Source of the DNA: Chitinophagaceae bacterium
GTDB lineage: Bacteria > Bacteroidota > Bacteroidia > Chitinophagales > Chitinophagaceae
Direction of reading: 5' to 3'
NCBI GenBank assembly: GCA_016719165.1
Contig: JADKAJ010000004.1
Span: forward strand, 186,001-250,000
DNA: 64,000 nucleotides
Position 1 is the stretch's first letter, and every line of letters starts with the position of its first letter. A model generated the notes under the pieces. It was not told the DNA's origin and searched no databases. It saw only the letters and a program-made list of their open reading frames with translations. Below, piece by piece: positions 8,835-16,993 of this stretch. Both the position numbers and the translations under genes were made by a program.

Positions 8835-9275
8835 ATGCGTTATTACACAGCAGTGCTATCATTTTTTTTCATTGTTTCTTTTACTGGTTGGGAGCTTGAT
8901 TTTGGCACTGCCTTACAAAAGGCAAAGCAGGAACACAAGCTCATCCTGCTCAATTTTTCAGGCTCCGACTGGTGTGTTCCCTGTATCAGGCTCCATAAGG
9001 AGGTGTTTGAGAGCAGTTCATTTAAAATTTTTGCTGACAGCAATTTAATCCTTGTTAATGCTGACTTTCCCCGACTTAAGAAAAACCAGTTACGAAAAGA
9101 ACAACAAAAAATGAATGAGGAGCTGGCAGATAAATATAATCCTCAAGGTAGTTTTCCATACACAGTATTAGTGGATGAAGAAGGGAAAGTGATCAGGGCA
9201 TGGGAAGGTTATCCCAATTTAACAGCAGAACAATTTACGGGGCAATTAAAAACATATGTGGATGCCCATAGGTAG
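8835..9275 (+). CDS. Exported thioredoxin-like protein
   Basis: A 146-residue thioredoxin-fold protein with an N-terminal hydrophobic export signal (about residues 1-18). The redox motif is WCVPC (residues 46-50), with the usual upstream FSGSD and a downstream cis-Pro segment (GSFPYTVLVDEEGK). It resembles the Thioredoxin_7 group of periplasmic thiol oxidoreductases. It is the first gene of a tight cassette: its last 20 bases overlap the ApbE gene, then come DUF4266 and DUF3570. The context suggests it handles disulfides or metal loading on the cysteine-tailed lipoprotein encoded downstream (inference). Confidence 0.85.
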   Translation: MRYYTAVLSFFFIVSFTGWELDFGTALQKAKQEHKLILLNFSGSDWCVPCIRLHKEVFESSSFKIFADSNLILVNADFPRLKKNQLRKEQQKMNEELADKYNPQGSFPYTVLVDEEGKVIRAWEGYPNLTAEQFTGQLKTYVDAHR

Positions 9276-10215
9276 TGCTGTCTCCATATCATCAGTTATT
9301 CATAAGAAAATTCTTAAACTGATGGGTAACCGGTTTGAGATCACTGTGGTGTCTGAAAATGAAAATGAAGCTTTGGCCAGGATTGATGAAGCCATTGTTG
9401 AGATCAGGAGGATTGAAAAATTATTGACCACTTTTGATGAAAACAGTCAGACAAATCTTATTAACCGGTACGCTGGTGTAAAACCTGTAAAGGTGGATAG
9501 AGAAATGGTTGATATTATTCAGCGGTCAAAAAAGATCTCTGATATTACCCAGGGAGCATTTGATATTACTTACGGATCTGTCGATAAGAAGTTGTGGAAT
9601 TTTGATAAGAATATGACTTCATTGCCCGACGCTGACCTGGCCAGGAAAATGGTTCGGCTCATTAATTACAAGAATGTAATAGTGGAGGAGAAAAAATCTA
9701 CTGTCTTTTTAAAGGAGAAGGGTATGCGAATTGGATTTGGCGGTATTGGTAAAGGGTATGCTGCTGAAAGGGCAAAATTTATTCTGCAACAACGAGGAAT
9801 GAAAAGTGGTATTGTAAATGCCGCAGGTGACCTTACCGTTTGGGGATACCAGCCAAATGGTAAAGAATGGACAATTGGAATTGCTGATCCGGATGCAGCC
9901 CGTCATCCATTTTCTTATTTAAGTATTACAGATATGGCAGTTGCTACTTCGGGGAATTATGAAAAGTATGTGATGATTGGGGGAAAAAAATATTCCCATA
10001 CCATTGATCCGAAAACTGGGCTTCCGGTAAATGGTATAAAGAGTGTAACAATAATCAGTCCTAATGCTGAGATTGCAGATGCTATGGCTACACCTGTTAT
10101 GATTATGGGGATTAAAGTAGGACTTGATATGATAAACCAGATAAAAGGAGTAAGCTGTATTATCATCGATGATAGTAATAAAATTTATACATCAAAAAAT
10201 ATAACCCTCAAATGA
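9256..10215 (+). CDS. apbE: FAD:protein FMN transferase (ApbE family)
   Basis: A 319-residue ApbE homologue. ApbE enzymes attach FMN from FAD to Thr/Ser of target proteins outside the cytoplasm. Family landmarks are MGNRFEITV (usually MGT), TTFDENSQ, GAFDITYG, the FGGIGKGYAAE core, NAAGDLTVWG (usually GGD), TSGNYEKY, SHTIDPKTG, and ADAMATPVMIMG with the Mg-binding Asp/Thr. No lipobox is seen and there is no strong signal peptide in the first 25 residues, so the location is unclear. It overlaps the thioredoxin gene by 20 bp, and its stop overlaps the next start (ATGA). No obvious flavinylation target (DxxxAT-type) was seen in the neighbours. Confidence 0.9.
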   Translation: MWMPIGSAVSISSVIHKKILKLMGNRFEITVVSENENEALARIDEAIVEIRRIEKLLTTFDENSQTNLINRYAGVKPVKVDREMVDIIQRSKKISDITQGAFDITYGSVDKKLWNFDKNMTSLPDADLARKMVRLINYKNVIVEEKKSTVFLKEKGMRIGFGGIGKGYAAERAKFILQQRGMKSGIVNAAGDLTVWGYQPNGKEWTIGIADPDAARHPFSYLSITDMAVATSGNYEKYVMIGGKKYSHTIDPKTGLPVNGIKSVTIISPNAEIADAMATPVMIMGIKVGLDMINQIKGVSCIIIDDSNKIYTSKNITLK

Positions 10216-10451
10216 CTAAAGCAAAAAGGAATCAACCAGTTACTTTAATGGCAATTACCATTATTACAGTAGTGGCGGTATTAGGATCTTGCACTTCTGT
10301 AAAAGAGTACCAGAAAAATAAGTTGAATGATGCAGAAATGGTATTGGGCAGCAGGAAAATTCAAAAAACGGAAAGCAGTTTTCAAACGTACCGGGAAGGT
10401 GCTTCTGGTGCTAATGGTGGTAAAACAGGGGGTGGCTGTGGTTGTAATTAA
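10212..10451 (+). CDS. DUF4266 small lipoprotein with Gly/Cys tail
   Basis: A 79-residue lipoprotein. The lipobox is LGSC (Cys27) after a hydrophobic stretch. The mature part holds the DUF4266 signature: a LNDAEM-like helix, then a YREGASGANGGKTG segment and the C-terminal tail GGGCGCN (residues 73-79). The paired tail cysteines could bind metal, form a disulfide or be a modification site; none of these is proven. The start overlaps the apbE stop (ATGA), so the two are translationally coupled. This gene travels with ApbE, thioredoxin and DUF3570, as here. The function is unknown. Confidence 0.82.
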   Translation: MTKAKRNQPVTLMAITIITVVAVLGSCTSVKEYQKNKLNDAEMVLGSRKIQKTESSFQTYREGASGANGGKTGGGCGCN

Positions 10452-10471
10452 TCCTTTTTAAAATCATTTAT

Positions 10472-11695
10472 ATGAGAAAAATCTGCTTATCCGTTGCGGG
10501 CATATTCCTTACTTTCTTTGCCTCATTTGCACAATCAGTACCCAAGGACTCAGTCGGATATAAAAGCCGTAAACTTACTTTTGAAGAAGCCAACCTGGTT
10601 TCCAGCTATTATGCCCAGGATGGTAACAATGCAGCAGTGACCGGTGGAATTGGAACGCAAAAGCTTACTGATATTTCAAATACCATTGATGTAAAGTTTA
10701 CAAAGTGGGATAAGAAAGACAGGAAACATAGTTTTGATCTGGAAGTTGGGATTGACCATTATACTTCTGCTTCTTCAGATAAAATTGATCCCTTTACAGT
10801 TTCTTCAGCTTCTCATGCCGATACAAGAATTTTCCCTTCTCTGGCATGGTCTATGGAAAATGAGAAAAAAGGCAGCACTTTAGGCGCTGGCATTTCAGCC
10901 TCTTCTGAATTTGATTATATGTCTTTTGGAGCCAATATAAGTTTTGCACAAAAAACAAAGAACAGAAGTGGTGAGTTTTCTGCGAAACTACAAGCCTATA
11001 TTGATAACCTCGCCTACATCACTCCGATTGAATTGAGACCTGGCGGAGGGGGAGGCGGGGGGAATGGTGAAGAAGAGAGCAGAAAGGATTATCCGTCTAA
11101 AGCAAGAAATTCTTTTAGCGGTTCTTTTTCATATTCCCAGGTAATTAACCAACAGTTGCAAATCATGTTCATTGCTGATCTTATCTATCAGCAGGGTTAT
11201 CTCGGCCTTCCTTTTCACCGGGTATATTTTAATGGAGCAATATTGCCTGTTATTGAAAATTTACCAGATACCCGGTTGAAAATACCAATTGGATTTCGGG
11301 CAAATTATTTTCTTAGTGATAAGGTTATTCTCCGGAGTTTTTACCGTTATTACCATGATGATTGGGGATTGAGTGCCCATACTGTTGACCTGGAAACACC
11401 AATAAAAATCAACCCCTTTTTATCTGTAACTCCCTTTTACCGTTATTATACTCAATCTGCTATTGATTTTTTTGGTGGGTATAAAGTGCATACTGCTGCC
11501 GACCAGTATTATACCAGTAACTATGATTTATCAAAGTTCAGTAGTAATTTTTATGGAGCAGGTTTCCGGATAGTACCGCCGAAGGGTGTATTTGGCATTC
11601 AGCGGCTAAATATGCTTGAACTGAGGTATGGACATTATACAAGGACCAATGGCCTTAACTCAGATATTATATCAATGAACCTGAAGTTTAAATAG
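10472..11695 (+). CDS. DUF3570 outer-membrane beta-barrel-like protein
   Basis: A 407-residue exported protein (signal peptide about 1-20, ending FAQS) with alternating hydrophobic strands throughout and an aromatic-rich C-terminus ending ISMNLKFK, all typical of an outer-membrane barrel. It matches the DUF3570 family. A Gly-run loop (RPGGGGGGGNG) near residue 190 is probably surface-exposed or periplasmic. It is the last gene of the thioredoxin-ApbE-DUF4266-DUF3570 cassette and lies 20 bp behind DUF4266. The role may be an outer-membrane partner of the lipoprotein (inference). Confidence 0.82.
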   Translation: MRKICLSVAGIFLTFFASFAQSVPKDSVGYKSRKLTFEEANLVSSYYAQDGNNAAVTGGIGTQKLTDISNTIDVKFTKWDKKDRKHSFDLEVGIDHYTSASSDKIDPFTVSSASHADTRIFPSLAWSMENEKKGSTLGAGISASSEFDYMSFGANISFAQKTKNRSGEFSAKLQAYIDNLAYITPIELRPGGGGGGGNGEEESRKDYPSKARNSFSGSFSYSQVINQQLQIMFIADLIYQQGYLGLPFHRVYFNGAILPVIENLPDTRLKIPIGFRANYFLSDKVILRSFYRYYHDDWGLSAHTVDLETPIKINPFLSVTPFYRYYTQSAIDFFGGYKVHTAADQYYTSNYDLSKFSSNFYGAGFRIVPPKGVFGIQRLNMLELRYGHYTRTNGLNSDIISMNLKFK

Positions 11696-11713
11696 TATAA
11701 TCTATCATAAATT

Positions 11714-11743
11714 AAAAATGCCCCGGCTATCCAGGGCATTTTT
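11714..11743. terminator. Bidirectional terminator between DUF3570 and queA
   Basis: Perfect stem AAAAATGCCC / GGGCATTTTT around a 10-base loop. It has A and T tracts on both sides, so it can serve both convergent genes. Confidence 0.8.
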
Positions 11744-11762
11744 AATTTAATTAATTCTTAAG

Positions 11763-12812
11763 TTATATTATCAGCAGGGCATCACCATAACTAAAGAACC
11801 TGTATTTGTCTTTGATCGCCTTTTTATAGGCTTCCATTGCCAGTTCATAACCCGCAAACGCACAGGTCATGATCAGCAGGCTTGTTTTTGGTAAATGAAA
11901 ATTAGTAACCAATGAATCGGCGATGCTGAAATCGTAAGGCGGATGAATAAACATATTCGTCCATCCTTCTGACGGCTTTAATAGTTTTTGTGCCGTAAAA
12001 GAAGACTCCAGTGCCCGCATGGTAGTAGTACCAACAGAGCAAACACGATGGCCATATTCTTTTGCACGGTTGACCACCTTACAGGCTGTTTCATCAATAT
12101 TATAATATTCAGCATCCATCTTATGCTTACTCAGGTCTTCCACCTCAATTGGGCGGAATGTGCCCAGTCCTGTATGCAGGGTTACTTCTGCAAAACGGAT
12201 ACCTTTGATCTCTAATCTTTTGATCAGTTCACGGCTAAAATGCAAACCGGCTGTAGGTGCAGCAACAGCGCCTTCATGTTTGGCATAAACTGTCTGGTAA
12301 CGTTCTTTATCTTCTTCGTCTGGTTTTCTTTTGATGTATTTAGGCAAAGGGGTTTCACCTAATCTTTCCAGCACAGCCCTGAATTCTTCTTCAGTGCCAT
12401 CCCATAAAAAACGAATGGTACGTCCACGGCTGGTAGTATTATCAATTACTTCAGCTACCAGGTCTTCCTGTTCGCCGAAATATAACTTGTTGCCAACACG
12501 GATCTTTCTTGCGGGATCAACGATCACATCCCAGAGACGGTTTGGTTTGTTGAGTTCGCGGAGCAGGAACACTTCGATCTTGGCGCCGGTTTTTTCTTTA
12601 CGTCCGTACATACGGGCAGGAAATACCTTGGTATTATTCACCACAAAACAATCCTTGTCATCAAAATAGTCAATAATATCACGGAAGTGCTTGTTTTCAA
12701 TTTCCCCGGTATGACGATGGACCACCATCATTCGGGCATCTTCACGTCTTTTGGTCGGATTTTGTGCAATAAGGTTTAACGGAAGGTCGAATCGGAATTG
12801 TGAAAGCTTCAT
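11763..12812 (-). CDS. queA: S-adenosylmethionine:tRNA ribosyltransferase-isomerase
   Basis: A 349-residue QueA. The enzyme transfers the ribosyl part of SAM to preQ1-modified tRNA (wobble position of GUN anticodons), making epoxyqueuosine. Landmarks are an N-terminus LSQFRFDLP, then PTKRREDARMM, the GPT-like segment GAVAAPTAGLHFS and HTGLGTFRP, and the C-terminal NFHLPKTSLLIMT. The length is normal for the family. It is monocistronic, with a -7 box TACTTTTG 118 bp upstream and a GC-rich, highly foldable leader between. It converges on DUF3570 at a shared terminator. Confidence 0.95.
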   Translation of the reverse strand: MKLSQFRFDLPLNLIAQNPTKRREDARMMVVHRHTGEIENKHFRDIIDYFDDKDCFVVNNTKVFPARMYGRKEKTGAKIEVFLLRELNKPNRLWDVIVDPARKIRVGNKLYFGEQEDLVAEVIDNTTSRGRTIRFLWDGTEEEFRAVLERLGETPLPKYIKRKPDEEDKERYQTVYAKHEGAVAAPTAGLHFSRELIKRLEIKGIRFAEVTLHTGLGTFRPIEVEDLSKHKMDAEYYNIDETACKVVNRAKEYGHRVCSVGTTTMRALESSFTAQKLLKPSEGWTNMFIHPPYDFSIADSLVTNFHLPKTSLLIMTCAFAGYELAMEAYKKAIKDKYRFFSYGDALLII

Positions 12813-12930
12813 GAGTGTTTGGGTTTATAACAAAAAAGTCTCATGACGCAAACCGGGCAAACGCCGGAGAGATGATCCTAGCCGGCCTTACGGCGCCGGG
12901 TTTGGTCAAAACGACTGCTTTTAAAGCGGG

Positions 12931-12938
12931 CAAAAGTA
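12931..12938 (-). promoter_or_regulatory. -7 promoter box for queA
   Basis: On the minus strand the sequence reads TACTTTTG, an exact TAnnTTTG match, 118 bp before the queA start. It implies an unusually long 5' leader for this genome. Confidence 0.55.
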
Positions 12939-13085
12939 AGATTTTATCGGCTAAAAACCGTATATTTTTTTAAAGGCAGTGATATGTGCAAAGTATGTTA
13001 GTTTTTAGGAAAATTCACTCCTCGTTATTTGTCCAAGCCATTGGTTCCTAAAATAATTTTATGGTTTTATTGCTACCCGGCATCT

Positions 13086-13093
13086 TACTTTTG
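13086..13093 (+). promoter_or_regulatory. -7 promoter box for TraB-like gene
   Basis: TACTTTTG, an exact TAnnTTTG match, lies 44 bp before ATG 13138. Confidence 0.5.
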
Positions 13094-13137
13094 TTTTTTT
13101 ACAAAAGTCGCCCGCAGCTGTCGGGATACCAGCCTTT

Positions 13138-14598
13138 ATGAAACGATTTCTTATATTCTTTGTAGCAACTTTTTCTTTTGTTTTAGTACAGGCGCAGGCA
13201 AACATTAAGGAAAAAAAATATCCCAGTCTGCTGTGGGAGATAACCGGCAATGGCGGTAAAAAGCCTTCTTACCTCATTGGTACCATGCATGTAAGCAGCA
13301 AACTTGCTTTTAACCTGCCGGATTCTTTTTATATCGCAATCAGAAAAGCACAGGTAGTGGCGCTGGAAACCAACCCGGAAACATGGCAAGAGGATATGAG
13401 TAAATACGACCTGGGCGAAGAAGGATATTATGGTGCAAGTGCCGGATATGGGGAGTATACCAGCATGCCGGAGGATTACCTGGGCATCAATACATTAAAG
13501 TTCTATAAATATGATTCAAAGATTGAAAGGGCACTTTTCAGCAATCCATCCACGATCAATAATTTACTTTACCGCTCCTACGGGAACGAATCAAGTGATT
13601 TTGAAGAAGATACCTACCTGGATATGTACATCTACCAATGCGGCAAGAAGTGGGGGAAAAAAGTAACTGGTGTGGAAGATTATGGCCAAAGTATGCGGCT
13701 GATGGCCGAGGCCTATAAAGATGCTGCCAAAGATAAAAACAAGAAAGACAGAAGTTATGGCGATGTGGATGAAGAATATGCTGCGGACAGACTCCAGGAG
13801 GCTTATCGTAAAGGTGACCTTGACCTGTTAGATTCCATTAATACATTCAATAGTTTCTCTGCGGCTTTCGATGAAAAATTTTTATACAAGCGAAATGAGA
13901 TACAGGCAAATTCCATTGATTCAATTCTTAAGTCCGGGTCTGTATTATTTGTTGGGGTGGGGGCTGCTCATTTGCCCGGGCAGCGTGGAGTAATAGAAAT
14001 GTTGCGTGCCAAGGGATATAAACTGCGTCCTATAAAAATGGGTGAAAGAGCCAGCAGGGAAAAAGACATGGTTGATAAGATTCGGGTGCCAGTCTCTTTT
14101 CATACTGAAACAGCAGAGGATGGTTTTTTTAAAGTGGATATACCAGGCAAGTTCTACAAGTTTGGTGAGGATGCAGCATTGGATCAAAAGCAATATGCAG
14201 ATATGGCCAATGGCAGTTATTATATGGTTACCAGAATAATGACAAATGCCTGGATGTGGAATCATACTGTTGATGATGTTCTGAAGAAAGTGGATAGCCT
14301 GTTGTATGAGAATGTACCGGGCAAAATAATTGCTAAGATCCCTTTTACAAAAAACGGCTATAAAGGATTTGATATTACCAACCGCACCCGGCGGGGTGAT
14401 CTGCAGCGGTATAATATTTTCGTAACCCCGTTCGAAGTACTATTCTTTAAAATAAGCGGGAATGGGGACTATGTAAAACTAGGTGATGAAGCAAAGCGTT
14501 TTTTTGGAAGTATTCAACTGAAGGAATATAAGAATGATTTGGAGGCCTCTGCGGGCTGGAAAGAAATATTCTCCGGGCTACGGAGGGTTTACTGTTGA
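13138..14598 (+). CDS. TraB/GumN family protein, 5' part of frameshifted gene
   Basis: This 486-residue frame has a signal peptide (about 1-19, ending VQAQ) and a TraB/GumN domain to about residue 300. The conserved GTMH (residues 48-51) and GAAHLPGQRG motifs are the paired His-bearing signatures of this TIKI/EreA-like putative hydrolase superfamily. The last ~180 residues start a repeat-like domain (FEVLFFKISG... AKRFFGSI). The frame stops at 14598 just after SAGWKEIFS, while the +1 frame continues smoothly with SPGYGGFTVDFPY. The two frames together probably represent one large protein of about 1280 residues. Error or true mutation cannot be distinguished here. Confidence 0.75.
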   Translation: MKRFLIFFVATFSFVLVQAQANIKEKKYPSLLWEITGNGGKKPSYLIGTMHVSSKLAFNLPDSFYIAIRKAQVVALETNPETWQEDMSKYDLGEEGYYGASAGYGEYTSMPEDYLGINTLKFYKYDSKIERALFSNPSTINNLLYRSYGNESSDFEEDTYLDMYIYQCGKKWGKKVTGVEDYGQSMRLMAEAYKDAAKDKNKKDRSYGDVDEEYAADRLQEAYRKGDLDLLDSINTFNSFSAAFDEKFLYKRNEIQANSIDSILKSGSVLFVGVGAAHLPGQRGVIEMLRAKGYKLRPIKMGERASREKDMVDKIRVPVSFHTETAEDGFFKVDIPGKFYKFGEDAALDQKQYADMANGSYYMVTRIMTNAWMWNHTVDDVLKKVDSLLYENVPGKIIAKIPFTKNGYKGFDITNRTRRGDLQRYNIFVTPFEVLFFKISGNGDYVKLGDEAKRFFGSIQLKEYKNDLEASAGWKEIFSGLRRVYC

Positions 14599-16981
14599 TT
14601 TTCCATATGTGCCCTATACAGGAAATGATGGCAGCTGGATTTTTGACGCAGAGGACAAGACCACCGCAACTCATTACCGGGTGATACGAAGTGATATTCA
14701 CAATTACAATTTTGCTGAAGAAGATACTTTCGACCTTGGCCTTATGGAAGAGAGTTTTATGGCATCTGAATTTATTGATTCACAACTATCCAGGGTTCAA
14801 ACAACTTATAAAGGTTATCCGGCGCTGGAAGCAAAGTTCAGGGACAAGCAAGGATCCATTTATGCTGTTCGCTTTATTATTCAGGGTCCGCATTATTATA
14901 CACTGATAGCACATGGAAGACAGGAATTGCCGGAAATGAATAATTTTCTTAATTCGTTTGAGATAAAACCTTTTATTTACCAGGCGGCAAAAAAAGAAAC
15001 GGATACCACCCTCTATTTTAGTGTAATTACCCCCGTATTCCCAGAAGAGAAAAAAATAAAGTTAGACATCCCCCGCTACCAGTGGATGGGTGGAGAAGGG
15101 GATTATGAGGATCCGGAGTCAGAGGATTTATTACTGGAAAGTGGCGCTTTCAGGAATAAAATTGTGGCTAATGATACAACAGGGGAAAAAATATATATTT
15201 CTTTTTACCGCTCCCCCCGTTACTACTACAGTAAAGACAGTTCCCTGGTGCACAGGGATAAGTTTGTCTCCTACCGGGGCGATTCTAGCTGGATTGTAAA
15301 ACTGTTTAAGACAACTGAATTACCCGGTAAAATGAAAGTCTGGGAAGCTATTCTCACAGATTCAGGCAGCAGCCGTACCATCTGGACAAAGACTTATTAC
15401 AAAAATGGTATTAATTTTTCACTTACCACCCAGGCTGATACACTGACTCCGCCCGGTGATTTTGTAAAAATATTTTATGAAACATTTACACCGGTTGATA
15501 CATTAAAAGGGACTAATCCTTTTGTAAAAAAATCAGGTCTTTTTTTTGAAGATCTTATGAGTAAAGATAGTGTCTTGCAAAAAAGGGCTATAAAACATAT
15601 TGGTGATATCTACCTGGATTCATCAGATCTGCCACTTTTGAAAAAAGCGATTTCATGGTTTAACTGGAAGGAGAAAAAATACCTTGACACTAAAAAATCG
15701 CTGATCAATAAACTGGGTAATATTAAGACAGCCGCAGCTGCTAATTACCTGAAAGAGCTGTATTATGCCCTGGATGATACCATAGAGCTTCAATATCCTG
15801 TTCTTGAAAACCTGCTGCAGCATAAAACCCTGCATGCCTACCAGGTATTTCGGGATATTATCAGTACGGAGCCACCTGTATTGGATTTCAGTACGACTGA
15901 TTTTTATCCCTATACGCCACCAACTATTTCTGCGATGGGTGATGTCGATTATAGTTATGACGACGGCAAGTTCCTGGATGAATTATCTGATTCTTTAGCG
16001 CTGACAAAAACTATTCTGCCGGATTTGCTTCCCCTGTTAAACCTTGATGACTATAAAAGTGCAGTTATGAAAATACTTGGTGAAATGGCAGACAGTAATA
16101 TTGTAAAGCCTGCAGATTATGAAATGTATTTCAGTAAATTCTTACTGGAGGCGAGGCAGGAACTTAAAAAGCAATCCATTGCTGAAAAGAAAAAAGCGAT
16201 AAAGATGGCCGAGGAAAGTAAGGAAGAGAGAAAGCCATCCTATTACTATGATGAGGAAAGTGAGAAAGACAAGGGAAATGAAGACCTGAGCCTTTATGCT
16301 GCTTTATTGATACCATCCTGGGAAACTAATCCCGTTGTAAGGCCATTGATCGGGCAAATGCTGGCGTCTAATGATAAACAATTGAAGTATAATACACTGA
16401 TGCAAATGCTGAAGCATAATCTTTCTTTTCCGGATACACTTTTAAAATATTTTGGCAGCCTTGATGATTACCGGTATACGCTGTACAATGATTTGAAGCG
16501 AATGAAGAAGCTGGATAAATTTCCGCCATTGTATAATAATCATACAGACCTTGGTAAAAGTGCTTTACTGGCTGAAAAATCTTATGGCAAACCTGATTCG
16601 CTGGTGTACATAGACAGGCTGAAAACTGAATACAAAGGAAAGAAAGGCTTTGTTTATTTTTTTAAATACAAAGCGAAAAAGGATGATCTGACCTGGAAGC
16701 TGGCAACAGTAGGACTGGTCTCTGAAAATACGCATGAGTTTCTGTTTGAGGATACGATAAAAGTCAGGCTTCCCAAATATTCTTATGAAGTATTCAATTA
16801 TACCGGGTATAACAGGTACAATTTTACCGGTTTCACCGATACTAAAGCCGATACAAATGGGATGTTAGCGGATCAGCTTAAAAAGGAACTTAAAAAAATG
16901 CTTTATTCAAGAAGAAAAAGTGCCAAAGAGTTTTATGAAGGTGAAAAAAATGGAACGATGCTTTCACAGCATATTGATTAA
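14534..16981 (+). CDS. TraB/GumN-linked large protein, 3' part of frameshifted gene
   Basis: An 815-residue open frame, +1 relative to the preceding one and overlapping it by 65 bases. The ATG at 14534 is probably not a true start: residues before SPGYGG are out-of-frame readings of the upstream gene and there is no signal peptide. The content starts with a copy of the domain that ends the upstream frame (FIIQGPHYYTLIAHG, FLNSFEIKPF), repeats a related unit, and then has an alpha-helical HEAT-like stretch (about residues 330-560) and a charged coiled segment (KKQSIAEKKKAIKMAEESKEER). No catalytic motif was recognised. It converges on the ABC gene with 12 bp between stops. Confidence 0.7.
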   Translation: MIWRPLRAGKKYSPGYGGFTVDFPYVPYTGNDGSWIFDAEDKTTATHYRVIRSDIHNYNFAEEDTFDLGLMEESFMASEFIDSQLSRVQTTYKGYPALEAKFRDKQGSIYAVRFIIQGPHYYTLIAHGRQELPEMNNFLNSFEIKPFIYQAAKKETDTTLYFSVITPVFPEEKKIKLDIPRYQWMGGEGDYEDPESEDLLLESGAFRNKIVANDTTGEKIYISFYRSPRYYYSKDSSLVHRDKFVSYRGDSSWIVKLFKTTELPGKMKVWEAILTDSGSSRTIWTKTYYKNGINFSLTTQADTLTPPGDFVKIFYETFTPVDTLKGTNPFVKKSGLFFEDLMSKDSVLQKRAIKHIGDIYLDSSDLPLLKKAISWFNWKEKKYLDTKKSLINKLGNIKTAAAANYLKELYYALDDTIELQYPVLENLLQHKTLHAYQVFRDIISTEPPVLDFSTTDFYPYTPPTISAMGDVDYSYDDGKFLDELSDSLALTKTILPDLLPLLNLDDYKSAVMKILGEMADSNIVKPADYEMYFSKFLLEARQELKKQSIAEKKKAIKMAEESKEERKPSYYYDEESEKDKGNEDLSLYAALLIPSWETNPVVRPLIGQMLASNDKQLKYNTLMQMLKHNLSFPDTLLKYFGSLDDYRYTLYNDLKRMKKLDKFPPLYNNHTDLGKSALLAEKSYGKPDSLVYIDRLKTEYKGKKGFVYFFKYKAKKDDLTWKLATVGLVSENTHEFLFEDTIKVRLPKYSYEVFNYTGYNRYNFTGFTDTKADTNGMLADQLKKELKKMLYSRRKSAKEFYEGEKNGTMLSQHID

Positions 16982-16993
16982 GCGGTAACTGTT

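Larger units (their letters stand above)
12813..13137. other. Intergenic region with structured queA leader and divergent promoters
   Basis: This 325-bp stretch has no gene. Reading minus strand toward queA, it holds a -7 box (12931-12938 complement) and a leader with CGGCGCCG, GGCCGGC and CCGGCG blocks (about 12860-12900) that can form alternative stems. The leader is clearly richer in GC than the surroundings. On the plus strand, TACTTTTG at 13086-13093 is the likely promoter of the TraB-like gene at 13138. Confidence 0.6.
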
